From assembly GCA_009801015.1 (NCBI GenBank), contig VHZZ01000140.1:11278-59910 (forward strand): 48,633 nucleotides of DNA. Direction: 5' to 3'. Position 1 is the stretch's first letter, and every line of letters starts with the position of its first letter. Under the pieces are notes generated by a model. It saw only the letters and a program-made list of their open reading frames with translations. It was not told the origin of the DNA and did not search any database. Shown piece by piece: positions 45,367 through 48,633 of this stretch. The position numbers and the translations under genes were made by a program. Source of the stretch: Silene noctiflora. Its lineage: Eukaryota > Streptophyta > Magnoliopsida > Caryophyllales > Caryophyllaceae.

Positions 45367-45553
45367 GGGCAATTCTCATTTGTGACGGAAGGTATCCGTC
45401 ACTTTGAGAAGACGGGTACCACTTTTACTCACAAATGACCCATGAGAGGAGAGAGGAAANCAAGTGGAGGGGTGCNCCNNCNTTTTGCTTTATTCGTTTT
45501 GTGAGTGGCATTACCCGTCACAAATACCGACCCGTCACAAGGGAGACGCTTTG
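45367..45553 (+). mobile_element. Mutator-like MITE, copy 3 (in GDH intron 1)
   Basis: 187 bp with perfect 9-bp duplication GTTTATTAG (45358-45366 and 45554-45562). Starts GGGCAATTCTCATTTGTGAC and ends GGGAGACGCTTTG. N bases at 45460-45482 are at the same internal place as in copy 1. Confidence 0.85.
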
Positions 45554-46525
45554 GTTTATTAGGGAGAGGTGTTTTGGTTCGTGTAGTTATTGTGTGTGAT
45601 CGTCCTATACTCATACGGTTCCACGGACAAAAAAGTGACTGTTCTGATAAAATTGTCATTTTGTAACATAATAAAATGGTCACTTGTTTGTGTATGTTCT
45701 CATTTTAATATTACATTTTGTATTGAATTATTGGATCAAATTTCATGTCACATAGTCACATGGTGTATGCAAGAGGATCATGGTTTCCAACTTTTTTTAA
45801 TATGTAATGAATACTTTTGAATTGTTTCCTCTTTTCAATGTCTGTTCTTTGTCAATTTTAATTGCTTGTTTGTTTGATCCCCAAATGATCATCCCAATTC
45901 AAAAGTTTCTTACCAAAAAGATCAATGCTATTCACTGGTTTCTAATGGATTAAGTCATTAAGCAATGTCATTTTGGTACTTCAAAAATAATCAAATATAG
46001 GTACGTCGTTTGTGTTTATGAACCCGTTTTACACTACATTATTGTAAAACAGCGTAAAACGGCCTCACAAGAGACTGGGCGTCACAAGAATGGATAAGAC
46101 CAAAATCATTTGTTTGTCATTTGTTGGCAGTGTAGTTCAGATTTAACTAGCCAGGTGTTATACATGAGTGTTTTAAGGTCCCTTTAATCCTCCTTTTTAC
46201 AAAAAGCTGGATTTTTTTTTTGGTCCCCTTTCTACAATAATGTCAAAGTTGGTTGCTTTAAAGTTTTAGGCTAACTTAAATGGAATAGGGAAATATGAAG
46301 TAAGAAAGAGTAAACATTATTAGTGTCTTGCTGGCTTACTGCTGGTGTTATCGTAGTTGACCGAATAATCCGGTTCTAATAACTCGTCAAGTTACAGAGT
46401 ATTAATTAGTTTATTTGAGAAAAGATTGATGCATAATTAGTGATTAGTACATTTAGTTGCTATCAAGTTGTAGTTGTAGTTTAATGTTTCCACATGCTTA
46501 CCTGTAGCTTAATTATACACAATTA

Positions 46526-46615
46526 CTCCCTCCGTCCTGTTCATTTGTTTATCTTTTGTATTCTTTGTGAGGGGTATTTTAATCAAAGGTAAACAAATGA
46601 TTCACACGGAGGAAG
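46526..46615. mobile_element. Stowaway MITE in GDH intron 1
   Basis: CTCCCTCCGTCCTGTTCATT ... AAATGATTCACACGGAGGAAG, with TA on both sides; 90 bp. Confidence 0.75.
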
Positions 46616-46950
46616 TAGTATACAAGTTTTGCTTCTTACTGGTGTTATACGCTTATACAGATTTGTCAATTGATAGAGACTCCTTGTGATCTGGTCAATA
46701 CTAGTTTGTAATGCATGTTAATTTAGATAAGTTTAATCTAATGACTGTTTATTGGTGTTAAGCTTGCCTATTATGTGCATGATCGCGACATTGACTGCTA
46801 TCTGTTTTCTGAGTATTCCACATTAAGAGTAATTAGGTAGTTGGTGGCCTGTCTCTCTCAAAGAGAAAGGGTTTTCATCTCTGTTATATATTGATATTGA
46901 TTGCGAAGATGTTGATTCGTAATATTGTTATTTGTTTCAGATTCTTGTAA

Positions 46951-48633
<1,683 letters not shown>

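Overview
The window is nuclear DNA from a flowering plant. The genes have spliceosomal introns, the proteins are typically eudicot (type III polyketide synthase, AG-peptide, plastid GluTR-binding protein, cytosolic APS kinase, type I MADS factor, NAD glutamate dehydrogenase), and the spaces between are A/T-rich and full of small transposons. Scattered single N bases suggest a draft assembly. The repeat style would fit a Caryophyllales plant, but that is only an impression.

Layout: (i) 1-256, 3' end of a Helitron. (ii) 357-2509, a two-exon chalcone-synthase-like gene on +, broken by an 8-bp insertion. (iii) 2822-3561, a non-autonomous hAT element with an 8-bp target duplication. (iv) 4771-4950, a tiny arabinogalactan peptide gene on -. 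(v) 7575-13315, a complete 12-exon gene on - for the chloroplast glutamyl-tRNA reductase-binding protein. (vi) 17725-18012 on - and 22390-22963 on +, two small uncharacterised proteins. (vii) about 24746-26363, a 1.6-kb insertion, perhaps a solo LTR. (viii) 27677-32980, APS kinase on + with a non-coding leader exon and six coding exons, one intron being GC-AG. (ix) 33828-34502, an intronless type I MADS-box gene on -. (x) 35-44.9 kb, a gene-poor block of TIR elements, a 1.4-kb Helitron, an LTR remnant and degenerate repeats. (xi) 44934 to the right edge, the 5' part of NAD glutamate dehydrogenase on +.

The genes do not form a functional cluster. They are independent housekeeping or developmental genes: tetrapyrrole control, sulfate activation, ammonium/glutamate metabolism, cell-wall glycoprotein and a regulator. 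Transposons dominate the rest. One MITE family (three copies of 186-188 bp) has perfect 9-bp target duplications each time and sits in the first intron of both the CHS-like gene and GDH. Stowaway-type MITEs sit in several introns, and two tRNA-derived SINEs, two Helitron termini and two pairs of other TIR elements are recognisable.

I found no evidence of an undescribed multi-gene system. The most notable local features are a duplicated 5' splice site in the GluTRBP gene, a 3n-length stop-free GC-AG intron in APS kinase, a tandemly duplicated Helitron 5' end, and a Helitron 3' terminus touching the CHS-like TATA box.
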